Shown here piece after piece: positions 52,860 through 62,690 of a DNA stretch of 64,000 nt (its first letter is position 1; each line of letters opens with the position of its first letter). The stretch spans positions 248,001 to 312,000 of the forward strand of contig NZ_CP125653.1 in assembly GCF_030053135.1 (NCBI RefSeq), in the 5' to 3' direction. The translations under genes and the position numbers were made by a program. Below the pieces are notes generated by a model. It searched no databases. It was not told the DNA's origin and saw only the letters and a list, made by a program, of their open reading frames with translations. The stretch comes from Rhizobium sp. BT04 (GTDB lineage: Bacteria; Pseudomonadota; Alphaproteobacteria; Rhizobiales; Rhizobiaceae).

Positions 52860-54815
52860 TTATTCGCGGCGCCATTCGACGCGCCGGTTCAGCGCATCGA
52901 CATCGTCTTCGGTGAGGTTTGCGGTGGCGGTCACGTCGACCGGCTCGGAGGCGCCGCGGCCTTCGGCGTCGATCGTCGCATCGATGCCGTGGCTCTTCAG
53001 GAAATCGGCGACGGCCTGGGCGCGGCGCTCGGAGAGCTTCTGATTATAGTCGTCAGCGCCGCGCCGGTCGGTATGGCCGACGAGGATGATGCGGCCGGGT
53101 TTCTGCTCCTTCAGCGCTTCCAGCAGTTCCTCGGCGGCCTCGGTGCCGATCGAGGTGAAGCTCGACTTGTCGAAATCGAAGGTGATCGGCACCGGAATCG
53201 AGACCGGCACGATGCCGCGGACATTCTCGGAATAGATGCCGCCGAGCACGCCGCTGCGGTGGTCCTTCTCGGCCGGCACGAAGCTACCTTGCGGATTGTC
53301 GCTGGTCGGATTGGCGGCAAGGATGCGGGCCTGGGCGGCGCGCTGGATGAGATCGGAGATCGTCTCGGCCGGCGGCGCCTTCGGCGTGCGGGTCTCGTTC
53401 TTGATGATCTCGATCGCCTGCTGGTAATCGGCGGCGGCATCGGCAAAGCGGCGGGCGGAGAAATAGATCTCGCCGAGCGTGGCGGAGGCCTGCCAGAGCA
53501 CCTGCGGGCTATCGGCAGCGACAAGCAGCGGCTCATAATCGGCGACCGGCTGATTGGCGGCCATCATCTCCTGGGCGGCGGCAAGCCGGAGGGCCGCGAC
53601 GCGGCGCTGGGCATTCACCTGGAACTGGCCACAATCGGCGCTGACGGCGATCGTATCGGCCTCAGCGGCGGCAGCATTGATATCCTTGGCGGCAACGGCG
53701 GTGTTCAGCTTGTCGAGCAGGGCGGTGCAGGCGGGCGTATCGGCGTTGGCGACCTCGATCTCCTCGCCGGCTTGATCAGGTTCGGCCGATCGGCCGAGGT
53801 TCAACTGCGGCATCTTGATGCTGAAACCGCCGGGCAGCTTGAATTGCGGCATCTTGAGCTGCGGCATCGGCAGTTTCGGCATCTTCGTCTGGGAGGTCTG
53901 GGCCGGCTGCTTATACTGGGTGGTCGGCTGCTTATATTGGGTCGGCCGGGTGGATGAGGTGGTGTCGGCGGGACCGATCAATTCCAACTCGTCGGCGGCA
54001 AGCTCCTGGCCGGGCGCCAGATTGGTGACGATCTTGTATTTCTTCGGAGGCTGCGTCGTGGCCTGTTCGACAGGTTTCGGCGCCACCTTTTTCGGGGTGA
54101 CGGGCTTCGGTTTTTCCACCACCGTTTCCGGCTTCTTGGCGACTTCCTGTTTCGTCACCGGCTTCGGTTTCGGCGCAACGGGCGGCTTGGCAGCCTGCTC
54201 GACCGGGGCCGGTTTTGCTGCGGGAGCGGCTGCAACCGGCGGGGCTGCGGAAGGCGGCAGGGCCGTCGGACTATCGACCGTCGTCAGCATCAGCGTCTTG
54301 CTGCTGATCTTGGTGCCGAGGCTGCGGGCTTCTTCAAGGCTGCGGGAAACGGCATCCATGCCACCGTCGATCGAGCGGAACATGCCGCTGCCGCTGCCGC
54401 CGAGATCGGCGAAGATGGTCAGCGGCTTGGAGGAATAGAAGACCTTGATCTGCTCCTGGCCGACCGGGCCTGAGACCTGCAGCCGGGCGCCGCTTGCCGG
54501 ATCCGGCACCTGCACGCGCTTGCCGGCGCCGACCAGCGCATCGGTCTGGTACTTGTTCGGGAAAAGCTTCACCACGGAGCCGTTTGGTGAAACGTTCAAG
54601 ACCGTGACATAGGCGTTCTCGCTCGACTGGATGAAGAGGCCGACGACTTCGCCGATGGCGTATTTGGCTTCTGCGCGATCGAAGGTGATGCTGACGGGGC
54701 CGGTCTGGGCCGGCGCTTCGGTCAGTGTGCGTTCGTTCTGGGCCCCGACGGCGGGAACCATCGAAAAGAGCGAAAGAAAAGTGGCTGCGGCTAGGATGGC
54801 TTTGCGGTTCAGCAT
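52860..54815 (-). CDS. DUF4384-OmpA envelope protein
   Basis: The 651-residue protein has a signal peptide (ILAAATFLSLFSMVPAVGA) and an N-terminal DUF4384-like domain (EVVGLFIQSSENAYVTVLNV, LFPNKY). A low-complexity Pro/Lys/Thr-rich middle follows, then a helical region. It ends in an OmpA peptidoglycan-binding domain with GHTDRRGADDYNQKLSERRA. ATG 54815 follows GAGGAGG. It is the first gene of the five-gene operon. Confidence 0.88.
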   Translation of the reverse strand: MLNRKAILAAATFLSLFSMVPAVGAQNERTLTEAPAQTGPVSITFDRAEAKYAIGEVVGLFIQSSENAYVTVLNVSPNGSVVKLFPNKYQTDALVGAGKRVQVPDPASGARLQVSGPVGQEQIKVFYSSKPLTIFADLGGSGSGMFRSIDGGMDAVSRSLEEARSLGTKISSKTLMLTTVDSPTALPPSAAPPVAAAPAAKPAPVEQAAKPPVAPKPKPVTKQEVAKKPETVVEKPKPVTPKKVAPKPVEQATTQPPKKYKIVTNLAPGQELAADELELIGPADTTSSTRPTQYKQPTTQYKQPAQTSQTKMPKLPMPQLKMPQFKLPGGFSIKMPQLNLGRSAEPDQAGEEIEVANADTPACTALLDKLNTAVAAKDINAAAAEADTIAVSADCGQFQVNAQRRVAALRLAAAQEMMAANQPVADYEPLLVAADSPQVLWQASATLGEIYFSARRFADAAADYQQAIEIIKNETRTPKAPPAETISDLIQRAAQARILAANPTSDNPQGSFVPAEKDHRSGVLGGIYSENVRGIVPVSIPVPITFDFDKSSFTSIGTEAAEELLEALKEQKPGRIILVGHTDRRGADDYNQKLSERRAQAVADFLKSHGIDATIDAEGRGASEPVDVTATANLTEDDVDALNRRVEWRRE

Positions 54816-55027
54816 TGGAAAACCTCCTCTTCGAACAATCTCACACTGTGTTGAAGATGAGAATAGCACTGACCGGCGAAATTGGGATGGCTTGGCCTGT
54901 CTTGCTTGAGGGAGGGTTACAAATTATTTGGAACCCGAAAGAATCTACCCAGGCAAAGAGGTGAGCAAGACTCACGACCGGCAATATCCGGCGGCTGTTA
55001 TAGTCCCGTTCGACTGCAAGATGACGG
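54816..55027. promoter_or_regulatory. upstream region of the protease operon
   Basis: About 210 bp between the OmpA-type start and the stop of the next leftward gene at 55028. It should contain the operon promoter; no clear box or operator is visible. Confidence 0.3.
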
Positions 55028-55405
55028 TTAGTTCTTGGGTTTCTGCCCGGCTGATTTCAAAATCGAGATCAGGTCGCTCATTCCCTCGGGCGAGGAATTG
55101 TAGAGCCAGAGAATATCCGGATTGTCGATCGCGAATTCCTTGCCGGGGCCGGAGCCCATGTCGCGGCCGGGCGAGGTCGCATCGGGCAATTTGCCTTCAC
55201 CGGGTGTCAGCCCCTCGGCGCTTTCGTGTTTGGCGATGATTGCGGTCGCCGCGGCAAAGGCCTTTTCATCCTGTTGGCGCAGCGCCGCCAGCGCGGGGTT
55301 ACGTGCCGCCAGCGCATCCTCGACCGGCCCGGCATGGCTAAGCTCAGGGATTTGCAGCGCCAGCAGCAGGCCGATCGACAGGGTTATGAGCCAGGATTTC
55401 GTCAT
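55028..55405 (-). CDS. small exported protein of unknown family
   Basis: The 125-residue protein has a clear signal peptide (WLITLSIGLLLALQIPELSHAG) and a polar mature part. I chose ATG 55405 because the preceding open frame lacks a leader. It lies upstream of the OmpA-type operon on the same strand with a 212-bp gap. Confidence 0.6.
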   Translation of the reverse strand: MTKSWLITLSIGLLLALQIPELSHAGPVEDALAARNPALAALRQQDEKAFAAATAIIAKHESAEGLTPGEGKLPDATSPGRDMGSGPGKEFAIDNPDILWLYNSSPEGMSDLISILKSAGQKPKN

Positions 55406-55597
55406 CGTCGTCACATCCGTCTTATGGGCGCCATTACGCGACAAGCGTCCCGACAATAGGGAGAGGCCGTGGGGATGGCAACGGCGCTCCGTGCCAATCG
55501 GTTGGGAGGGGTGAAATCGATTGGCCGCGGCGCTTTCGCTCCTTGTTTTATGCATGTCGTTGTCCCGGAACTGCTGCACACTTCCGAGCGACAGGCA

Positions 55598-56194
55598 TCA
55601 GAGGATCTTCAATTGCTGCAGGCTGAGGCGCAGATCGCGCAGCATCTCGCCGAAGATCTCCTCGATCATGCCCGTCGACCAGACGACCATGGTGCCGTAA
55701 GGCGAGCGCTTGCGTTGCATGAAGCCCGCCGTCTCGAAATCGATCAGCGTCTTGCGGCAGGTCTCGCTCGACATCACCGCGACCAGGAAACGGGCGAGAT
55801 TGGACTGGTCGATCGCGCCTGATTTCTCCGCCCAGTTCTGGATCAGCCGCGGCTTGGTGTCGGCGGTAAACATCGAGGCGAGCGCCCGATCCTGCGACAG
55901 CCCGAGGCGCTGCAGCTTGGCCGGATCGCGGGTCAGCGACACCACGTAATCATTGTGCAGATCGGCGAAGCGTTCGATATCCTCGGCGGTGTTTATGCCG
56001 AAGACCTTCATCGAATAGAGGAACTCGGCCATCAGATAGGTCGGCTCAGAGCGCAGCTGCGCCAGATGCTTGTCGTCCTTGCTGGCCGAGGCCGCGCAGA
56101 CGCGATCGGAGAAACCTATCCGTGCGGCGCGAACCTGCTCCAGCAGGCTGATGTCGAGCGCCAGTTCGTCACCGTTCCATTCCAGCATCAGCAT
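55598..56194 (-). CDS. hypothetical cytosolic protein
   Basis: The 198-residue protein has no leader or membrane segment; it contains RSEPTYLMAEFLYSMKVFG and MIEEIFGEMLRDLRLSLQQL. The composition is that of a real gene, but I recognise no domain. A helical or winged-helix regulator is possible. Its start is about 150 bp from the divergent NlpC/P60-type gene. Confidence 0.6.
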   Translation of the reverse strand: MLMLEWNGDELALDISLLEQVRAARIGFSDRVCAASASKDDKHLAQLRSEPTYLMAEFLYSMKVFGINTAEDIERFADLHNDYVVSLTRDPAKLQRLGLSQDRALASMFTADTKPRLIQNWAEKSGAIDQSNLARFLVAVMSSETCRKTLIDFETAGFMQRKRSPYGTMVVWSTGMIEEIFGEMLRDLRLSLQQLKIL

Positions 56195-56338
56195 TCCCTG
56201 CCAGCAAATCTTCGAGACGATGATCTTGTACTATCGCCGGCTCCGATCTCCAAATCGTTTGGAAAGCAACAGCTTGCTGATGAGGCGCATCTATCTTACC
56301 ATTTTGAATGGCTTGGCAGTCTTTTTGAGGTCGAGGCA

Positions 56339-57946
56339 ATGCGTGGTTTGGGGTCGCATATTCTGTTTGCCGCGGCACTTACGGTCGCCTCGCCAGGTTT
56401 TGCCAAAGACACTTCGATCATCGAACTTCCAAGCGGCGACGGCGCCCGTTCGGTTGGCATCATTTCCGCCAATGAGGAAGTCGAGGCATCGGGGCCTGCG
56501 GCGATCACCGTCGGCGACGACGGCACCATCTATATTCTCGACCAGAACAATGGCCGCGTGCTTGCCGTCGACGCCGAGCGCTCGCAGGCTGAGCCGGAGA
56601 TCTTGCCGCTGCCGGAGAATGCCGCGCCGGAGGATCTCGCCGTCGTCCATAACGAACTCTATCTCTGGTCGGATGGCGTCGTGCCGCTCGAGCGCGCCAC
56701 TGAGGCCGACGACCGGTCGCAGACGCTGCGCGCCGTCGACGGCGGCGGCGATGCCGATGATTATACCCGCTCGGTCTTTGCCTCGATGGGCTCGGTCTCG
56801 CCGGGTCCGCTGAACAGCATCATCGACGAGATCGGCCGCAGCACCAGCCGGCCCGAGGCCCGCCCGCCGGTCATGCAATATGTGCCGAGCCGCGGGCTCG
56901 GCGATATCGTCGCCGAGGTCTCGGCTGCCAACCACAAGGCGGAGATCCTGCTGCGGCGCAGCAGCTCGGAGGAGAATTTCCTGTCGCTGCAGCTGACATC
57001 CGAAGGCCGGATCGGCACGGTCGAACTGCTCGACATCGACACGACGGGCAGGCCCTATGCGCTGGTCGAGCTGGTGCCGGCCGACCGGCCGGAGCGCACC
57101 GGCATGTTGGTGGTGCGCTTCACGCCGAACGGGGCGATGGACCGGGTCTACGACCTGCCGATCGAACCGGGCACGGTCTTCTCCAGGCGTTTTGTGGCGA
57201 TCGGCCCGCGCGGCGACGTGCTCTATCTCAACTCCGGGGAAAGCCGGGCGCAGGTGCTGCGGCTCGACGGCCGCGAGCCCGGCCGTAAGCTTGCCGTCGC
57301 CAGGCCGGCCAAACAGCCGACTGCCGGCAAGCCCGGCAAGGTTCCGAAGGTGGCGATCGTGCCGAAATCACGCAGCGACGTCATTGAGCGGGCAATCGGT
57401 TTCGAGACGCTGAACTGGCTGGTGACGCCGACCGCCTATGGCAGGGATCCTGGCCCCGGCTGCCTCAACATGAACCGGCTGCGCCGCCCGATCTATCTGA
57501 TCGGCAAGCGCGGCCAGACGGTGAAAGGTGTTCCCTATTGCTGGGGCTGCAAGACGCCGCTCGAGAATTTCATCGGCGGCGTCGAAAAGGGCCAGACCGC
57601 CGGCAATGTCTGCACCAAGAGCGCGCCGCAATCCGACATCCTCGGCGTCGATTGCTCCGGCTTCGTCAGCGATGCCTGGGGCTTGAAGATGCATGTGACG
57701 ACCCGCGCCATCCCCGGCATCACCAAACGCCTCTCCGACCCCTGGTCGCTGCGGCCGGGCGACGCGCTGAACAAGCCGGGCTCGCATGTGCTGTTGTTCA
57801 TGCGCTTCACCGGCGACCGCAAGGTGGAGGTGATGGAGGCCTCGCCGAATGCCTGCAAGGGCCGCGTCTGCCGCAACACCTATTCGCTCGGCAGCCTGCT
57901 GATGCGCGGCTACCAGCCGGTGCGTTTTAAGGGGCTGGATGGTTGA
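56339..57946 (+). CDS. secreted beta-propeller-like protein with NlpC/P60-type C-terminus
   Basis: The 535-residue protein has a signal peptide (HILFAAALTVASPGFA). The N-terminal half has NHL/propeller-like repeats (ITVGDDGTIYILDQNNGRVL). The C-terminal half has GVDCSGFVSDAWG with the NlpC/P60 Cys, then GSHVLLFM with the probable His. ATG 56339 follows GAGGTCGAGG. It likely cuts peptide links in cell wall; amidase activity is inferred. Confidence 0.75.
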   Translation: MRGLGSHILFAAALTVASPGFAKDTSIIELPSGDGARSVGIISANEEVEASGPAAITVGDDGTIYILDQNNGRVLAVDAERSQAEPEILPLPENAAPEDLAVVHNELYLWSDGVVPLERATEADDRSQTLRAVDGGGDADDYTRSVFASMGSVSPGPLNSIIDEIGRSTSRPEARPPVMQYVPSRGLGDIVAEVSAANHKAEILLRRSSSEENFLSLQLTSEGRIGTVELLDIDTTGRPYALVELVPADRPERTGMLVVRFTPNGAMDRVYDLPIEPGTVFSRRFVAIGPRGDVLYLNSGESRAQVLRLDGREPGRKLAVARPAKQPTAGKPGKVPKVAIVPKSRSDVIERAIGFETLNWLVTPTAYGRDPGPGCLNMNRLRRPIYLIGKRGQTVKGVPYCWGCKTPLENFIGGVEKGQTAGNVCTKSAPQSDILGVDCSGFVSDAWGLKMHVTTRAIPGITKRLSDPWSLRPGDALNKPGSHVLLFMRFTGDRKVEVMEASPNACKGRVCRNTYSLGSLLMRGYQPVRFKGLDG

Positions 57947-57959
57947 ATGAAAAGCAGCT

Positions 57960-59219
57960 TCAGGCTGCCGGCTTTGACATTAACCGTCGCTTCGCCATCG
58001 CCAAAAGCCCATGTGCCGCGACGCTCTCGGCATAGTCCTGATAGGCAGGATCCCGGCTCAGCATGCGCTCTTCGGCGCGGGCGCGCATGACGTAGATCAG
58101 GCTGACGATCGCCAGCATGCCGGCCCGCGCAAGCCCTTCCGCAGGGCCGCTGGCGATGAAACTGGGGGCCGCAAACAGCCACCAGGAGATGTTCTTGGCG
58201 ACATAGGCCGGGTGTTTGATGAAGCGATAGGGGCCCGAGGTGATGATACCGCGATGGGTCAGGTTGGAAAATCGCGGCCCGAAGGCGATGGTCGCCCAGA
58301 CATAGATCAGGGTGCAGAACAGCGTCGCGACGCTCCAGAGGATGAAGACGGCCGAGCCCTCCCGGATCACCGTCTCCCAGCCCGGCCCGTCGCCATAAGG
58401 CACGAAGGCATGCGAAATCACCGGGAAGAACGGCTCGTAACAGATGAGGCAGACGAGCCAGCCGAGCGCCGTCGTCTCCGTTGCCCTGACATGCCAGCCG
58501 AAGAGTTTGAAGGTGGCGATATAGCCGCCGGCGGCAAGTACGGTGTCGAGAAGAAAGGCAAGCCGCAACAGGCCTTCGAACCAGGCGGCTGAGAGCGGCG
58601 GAAACGCCCAGGCCGGCTTCTCGGCAAGATCGGAAAGAGCCGCCATGCCGCCCGAGAACATCAGCACGAGAAAGAAGCATTTGATCGCAAGCAGGCGCAA
58701 TGCGAACAGCACGTCCTCCTCGCGAAAATCCTGCATCAACACCGCGCGCCCGACCTGATGGAGATAATCGTCGGGCTGCTCGGCGATCAGATCGGTCACC
58801 GCGACGTAGAGAATGGTGGCAATCGCAAGTGCGATGGAAATGGGGATAGTCGTATGGCTGGCCTCGATGATCCATCGGATCGCCGACGACTGTGTGAAAA
58901 ACGGAAAGACCGAGCAGACAATGACGACCACCCCAAAAAGCGCAGCGAGGCCGACAAGTTTCGTTCCGACGCGCCGCCAGAAGATGGCGGGAGCCTCGTC
59001 TCGTCTCGTTCGTGATGCCCAGGCCCGACGAGCAGCAAGTGTGCCGTCGACGACGAGCCAGGCCACGAGAAGGCAGAACACGGCAAGCGCCATCGCCTTG
59101 CCGGGCTCAAGCTGCAGATAGGTCGAGAGCGCAACGCCGATGAGAACTCCGACAAGGGTCCCAGTCTGGCTGACAAGAGGGTTCCCGGTAAAGGTATCCC
59201 TATCCTGCGGTATCGGCAC
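57960..59219 (-). CDS. membrane methyltransferase, ICMT/phospholipid-methyltransferase-like
   Basis: The 419-residue protein has an N-terminal stretch of about six to eight membrane helices. The C-terminal module TSGPYRFIKHPAYVAKNISW and EERMLSRDPAYQDY matches isoprenylcysteine/phospholipid methyltransferase-like enzymes (PEMT/ICMT). SAM-dependent methylation of a lipid or membrane-bound substrate is likely. GTG 59219 is used; it lies 17 bp after the S74-type gene. Confidence 0.75.
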   Translation of the reverse strand: MPIPQDRDTFTGNPLVSQTGTLVGVLIGVALSTYLQLEPGKAMALAVFCLLVAWLVVDGTLAARRAWASRTRRDEAPAIFWRRVGTKLVGLAALFGVVVIVCSVFPFFTQSSAIRWIIEASHTTIPISIALAIATILYVAVTDLIAEQPDDYLHQVGRAVLMQDFREEDVLFALRLLAIKCFFLVLMFSGGMAALSDLAEKPAWAFPPLSAAWFEGLLRLAFLLDTVLAAGGYIATFKLFGWHVRATETTALGWLVCLICYEPFFPVISHAFVPYGDGPGWETVIREGSAVFILWSVATLFCTLIYVWATIAFGPRFSNLTHRGIITSGPYRFIKHPAYVAKNISWWLFAAPSFIASGPAEGLARAGMLAIVSLIYVMRARAEERMLSRDPAYQDYAESVAAHGLLAMAKRRLMSKPAA

Positions 59220-59236
59220 GCGCTCGGCTTCCTCGA

Positions 59237-59860
59237 TTACATTGCCGCCTGAACGAAACCCCGAGAGCGTATCCGTGCCGCCCGCGTCGCAAGCGCCATC
59301 GCGGCTTCAGCTGTCACGGAAGACGCATCCCCCGGCAGCGAGATCATCGCAATATCGAGCTTGTCGTAATCGACCATGTAGTAACCCGATGCGGTTTCGA
59401 TGACCGCCTCAGGCCTGATTGCCAAAAGATCCTGCGCCATCGTGCCGACGAACATCGGGCCGCCCCAGATGTAGCGGAAGGCATAGACCGGTATGCCCTG
59501 AGCCGAGCTGCCGAGCCGACGGATATCGGTCTTCAGGCGGCGATCGGACCCCCAGCCGCCGCCGGAGCTTGAACTGGAGCTGCCGCCGCCCATGCCGCCG
59601 CCAGAGCTGGAATTCCCACTGGAACTGTTCTCAGAGCGGCTGAAAGCCGGTTGATTGGTGCTTACGGCCACTTTTTTAACGGTGGGCGTGGTTTTCCTGG
59701 CAGGCGTAACGTTGCTGGCCGGAGCAACGTTTTTGGCCGGCTCTTCGCTGGCGAACAGCGTCCTGGCGCCAGGATCGAAGATGCAACTCTGCAAGATTGC
59801 GCCGGAGCCGGCAAGGAAGGTCGAGCAAAGCAGAACACGGATGATGAGCTTTCTTGTCAT
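59237..59860 (-). CDS. lipoprotein with Peptidase_S74-like chaperone domain
   Basis: The 207-residue protein has a lipobox (LQSC near residue 26), a Ser/Gly-rich middle, and a C-terminal SDRRLKTDIRRLG with VGTMAQDLL. That is the signature of the intramolecular chaperone/endosialidase-like S74 domain found in phage tail spikes. Here it stands alone on a lipoprotein. It lies 24 bp after the caspase-Sel1 gene. Confidence 0.75.
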   Translation of the reverse strand: MTRKLIIRVLLCSTFLAGSGAILQSCIFDPGARTLFASEEPAKNVAPASNVTPARKTTPTVKKVAVSTNQPAFSRSENSSSGNSSSGGGMGGGSSSSSSGGGWGSDRRLKTDIRRLGSSAQGIPVYAFRYIWGGPMFVGTMAQDLLAIRPEAVIETASGYYMVDYDKLDIAMISLPGDASSVTAEAAMALATRAARIRSRGFVQAAM

Positions 59861-59884
59861 GAAGGGCGCCCCCAGGTCGCCGTT

Positions 59885-62467
59885 TTAGAAGAGATCGTAC
59901 CTCGGATTTCGCTTGACCCATGTCGCCTTGGCGAGCTGAACGAGCCTGTCGTCGAGCGACTTGGTCTTCGGAAGCGCCTTCTTCTCCTGAGCGGTCAGCT
60001 CGGCGGCAAAGGTCTCCTCCGCTTTCTTCTTTGCAGCATTCGGCAAGGTCTTGAGTGCGGCTTTCGCCTGGTTCTTCGGGTCGCCGCTGCCCGGCATATT
60101 GATGGCGGTCGCCAGTGCGAAATAACGCGCTGCCGTTGCAAGGCTGTCAGCGCCACTGCCTTCTTCTTTCGCCAGCATCGCGCGGTCCAGCGCGCCCCAA
60201 TAGTCACCGCGTTCGGCGCCCATCTCCAGCCACTTCACCGCTTCCGCCTTGTCCGCGGTAACGCCGACGCCATCGCGGTACATGCGTCCGAGATTGGTCG
60301 GGGCATAGGGCTGACCGCCCTCGGCCGCCCGGGTGAAAAGATCGAGCGCTTTCGACAGATCCTCCGGAGCGCCTTTCCCGAAACGGTAGACGAGGGCAAG
60401 ATTGTTCAGCGAATAGATATCGTTGCGCTGGACGCCGGCCTCGTAGAAGCGGATGCCGCGCTCCGGATCGGCCGGAACGTTGACGCCGTTCAGAAAGATG
60501 TAGCCGAGCTCATTCATCGCATAGGTATGGCCGAGATCGGCGGCCTGCAGCATCAGGCGCAATCCCAGTTGCTGATCGGCCTTGGTGCCGCGGCCGTAGT
60601 AGAGCGCCTTGCCGTAGCTGTGCAGGGCAAAGGGATCGCCTTTGGCCGCACCGCCCTTGGCGATCTCGCTTGCCTTGGCTGCGTCGCGCGGGACGGAGGC
60701 ACCGAACTCGTAGAGGCTCGACAGTTCATAGATCGCCCTGACATGCCCGGCATCCATCGCCTTCTTGATCGTCGCAAAAGCCGTCTTCGCATCGCGGTTG
60801 GCAAGCTGGGCGCGGCCGAGCTGATAGACGAAGCGCGCCACCGTGGGATAGGTCTTTATCGCCTCCGTGCAAGCCGGCAGTGCATCATCGGGGTCGATCT
60901 CGTTCGGCAGTTTACCCGATGTCACGCCCTGCAGGTCGAGGGGGGCTGCGGCTGCGGTGTCGCAGGCGTCGAGCGCCGGCTTGAAGTTGATGGTGGCGGG
61001 CGGCAGATTATCGTTGGCGGCCTGCAGCGTCAGGGCGAAAGGCTGGTTTTCGGTGCCGATCTGCGGCTCGTAGGCAAGCGCCGGAATATCGGCGGCTTCC
61101 AGCACATGGCCGAGCCCGATCACCCGGTCTCCGGCGCGCAGCGTGCCCTTGTCGGGCAGCGCCGCAACCTTGAAGGTCATCTCCGCGGCCGATGCCGGGA
61201 CGGCAGGCAGGCCGGCTTCAACCGGGCCGACGCCGATCATGGTGCTCACGTCACGCGGCAGCGTTTTCAGATAGGTATCCGCATCGGCAAGCCGAACCTG
61301 CTTTTCCTGTTCGAGCTGGGCGAGCTTGGCGCCGGCATCCGCCGAGACGGTGATCGCGACCACGCCTTGCGTCGCCTGGCCGTAAGGATCGCTCACGGTG
61401 TAACCGATCAGGCTGACGGTTCCGGCGGCAACACCCGATGAATCATAGGTCAGCGCCGTCAGTGCGGCGGCCGGCATCTTCGCGCCCTGGTCGACCGGCT
61501 TGCCGTCGAAGCTGAGCTTTCCCGTCTTTGGAAGCTGGTTAAGGGTGACGAGCAGCGCCGAGCCGGTCTCGTCATGCGGTGGGGCGATCGGCAATTTGGT
61601 CGCGGCCGCACCCTCCGGCACGCTCACCTGCTGCATCGCTTCGACGCTCGGCGGCGGCGGCGCCGGAATGAAATAGAAGCTGTCCATCAGTGAGGAATTT
61701 TCCCAGGGGACCTGCTTGCCGCCGGTCATGGCGATCACATCACGGCGCACGTCGGTCAGGACCTGGCGGATTTCCTTGTTGGGTTCGCTGGCGCGCTTGA
61801 TGAAGGATTCTGAATAGGGGCTGAGCGCGCCCTCGCCATCGAGCGCCACCTGGCCGGGCTCTGTGGAAAAGGCGATCAGGCTGCCGAGATCGCTGTCGAT
61901 ACGTGCAAGTCCGCGTGTGGCGCCGACCGGTTCCAGTTTTTCCGCCATCCAGAATTTCTGGGCGTTGAAGGGATTGTTGCGGCAGGCGTCGAGGAAGATC
62001 AGCTGAACCCGTGAATTCTGCTTGAGATGGTTGAGGATGAGGTCGAGCGGCATGGTTTGCGTCTCGACGTCATAGGGCGTCTCCAGCGTCGCATCGACCG
62101 GCACGATGAAATTCTGCCCGCCCACCTGGATGCCGTGGCCCGAATAATAGATCAGGCCGGCCTCGGCATTGCTGGTCGAACGCAGGAAGCGGCGCACCGT
62201 ATCTTCGAGCCCGATGCGGTCGACATTGACGCCGATCGTCACGTCGAAACCGGCAGCCCGCAGCGTGGTCGCGACCTCTTCGACATCATTGGCGGGATTG
62301 GGGAGCGAGGGCAGCGTCTTGTAGACCGAGTTGCCGATGACGAGGGCGACGCGGCGTCCGCTCTCGCCTTCGGTCGTGGCGGCATGCGCCGTGCCGATCG
62401 ACAGCAGCATTGCCGCGACGATCAGCAAATAAGCGCACAGTCTCCTGACGTGGTGAAACTTGGGCAT
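59885..62467 (-). CDS. secreted caspase-like protein with Sel1 repeats
   Basis: The 860-residue protein has a signal peptide (LCAYLLIVAAMLLSIGTAHA) and an N-terminal peptidase C14 domain with intact dyad (IYYSGHGIQVGG; LIFLDACRNNPF). A Cadherin/VCBS-like central region follows. The C-terminal Sel1-type repeats include ELGYIFLNG and NLGRMYRDGVGV. ATG 62467 is chosen by leader position. It heads a three-gene operon with the S74 lipoprotein and the methyltransferase. Confidence 0.88.
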   Translation of the reverse strand: MPKFHHVRRLCAYLLIVAAMLLSIGTAHAATTEGESGRRVALVIGNSVYKTLPSLPNPANDVEEVATTLRAAGFDVTIGVNVDRIGLEDTVRRFLRSTSNAEAGLIYYSGHGIQVGGQNFIVPVDATLETPYDVETQTMPLDLILNHLKQNSRVQLIFLDACRNNPFNAQKFWMAEKLEPVGATRGLARIDSDLGSLIAFSTEPGQVALDGEGALSPYSESFIKRASEPNKEIRQVLTDVRRDVIAMTGGKQVPWENSSLMDSFYFIPAPPPPSVEAMQQVSVPEGAAATKLPIAPPHDETGSALLVTLNQLPKTGKLSFDGKPVDQGAKMPAAALTALTYDSSGVAAGTVSLIGYTVSDPYGQATQGVVAITVSADAGAKLAQLEQEKQVRLADADTYLKTLPRDVSTMIGVGPVEAGLPAVPASAAEMTFKVAALPDKGTLRAGDRVIGLGHVLEAADIPALAYEPQIGTENQPFALTLQAANDNLPPATINFKPALDACDTAAAAPLDLQGVTSGKLPNEIDPDDALPACTEAIKTYPTVARFVYQLGRAQLANRDAKTAFATIKKAMDAGHVRAIYELSSLYEFGASVPRDAAKASEIAKGGAAKGDPFALHSYGKALYYGRGTKADQQLGLRLMLQAADLGHTYAMNELGYIFLNGVNVPADPERGIRFYEAGVQRNDIYSLNNLALVYRFGKGAPEDLSKALDLFTRAAEGGQPYAPTNLGRMYRDGVGVTADKAEAVKWLEMGAERGDYWGALDRAMLAKEEGSGADSLATAARYFALATAINMPGSGDPKNQAKAALKTLPNAAKKKAEETFAAELTAQEKKALPKTKSLDDRLVQLAKATWVKRNPRYDLF

Positions 62468-62690
62468 GGCTCGATCGCAAACATCTATTGTCCAGGGTTC
62501 AATAAAATTTGCTGGCCTGCTGGTGCTGGGCCCCCTCCGCATTCACACGACGAAAATATTCCTCGGCGCTCCAAAAGGCAAGCTGCGCCGCCTCCAAGTC
62601 AATTGGAGCAGTCCCGTCAGATTGGAAGTCCATCACCGACAAGAAAGACTGTCGAAATCAGCAATTTAACATGCGGCGGACGAGGTTTCC

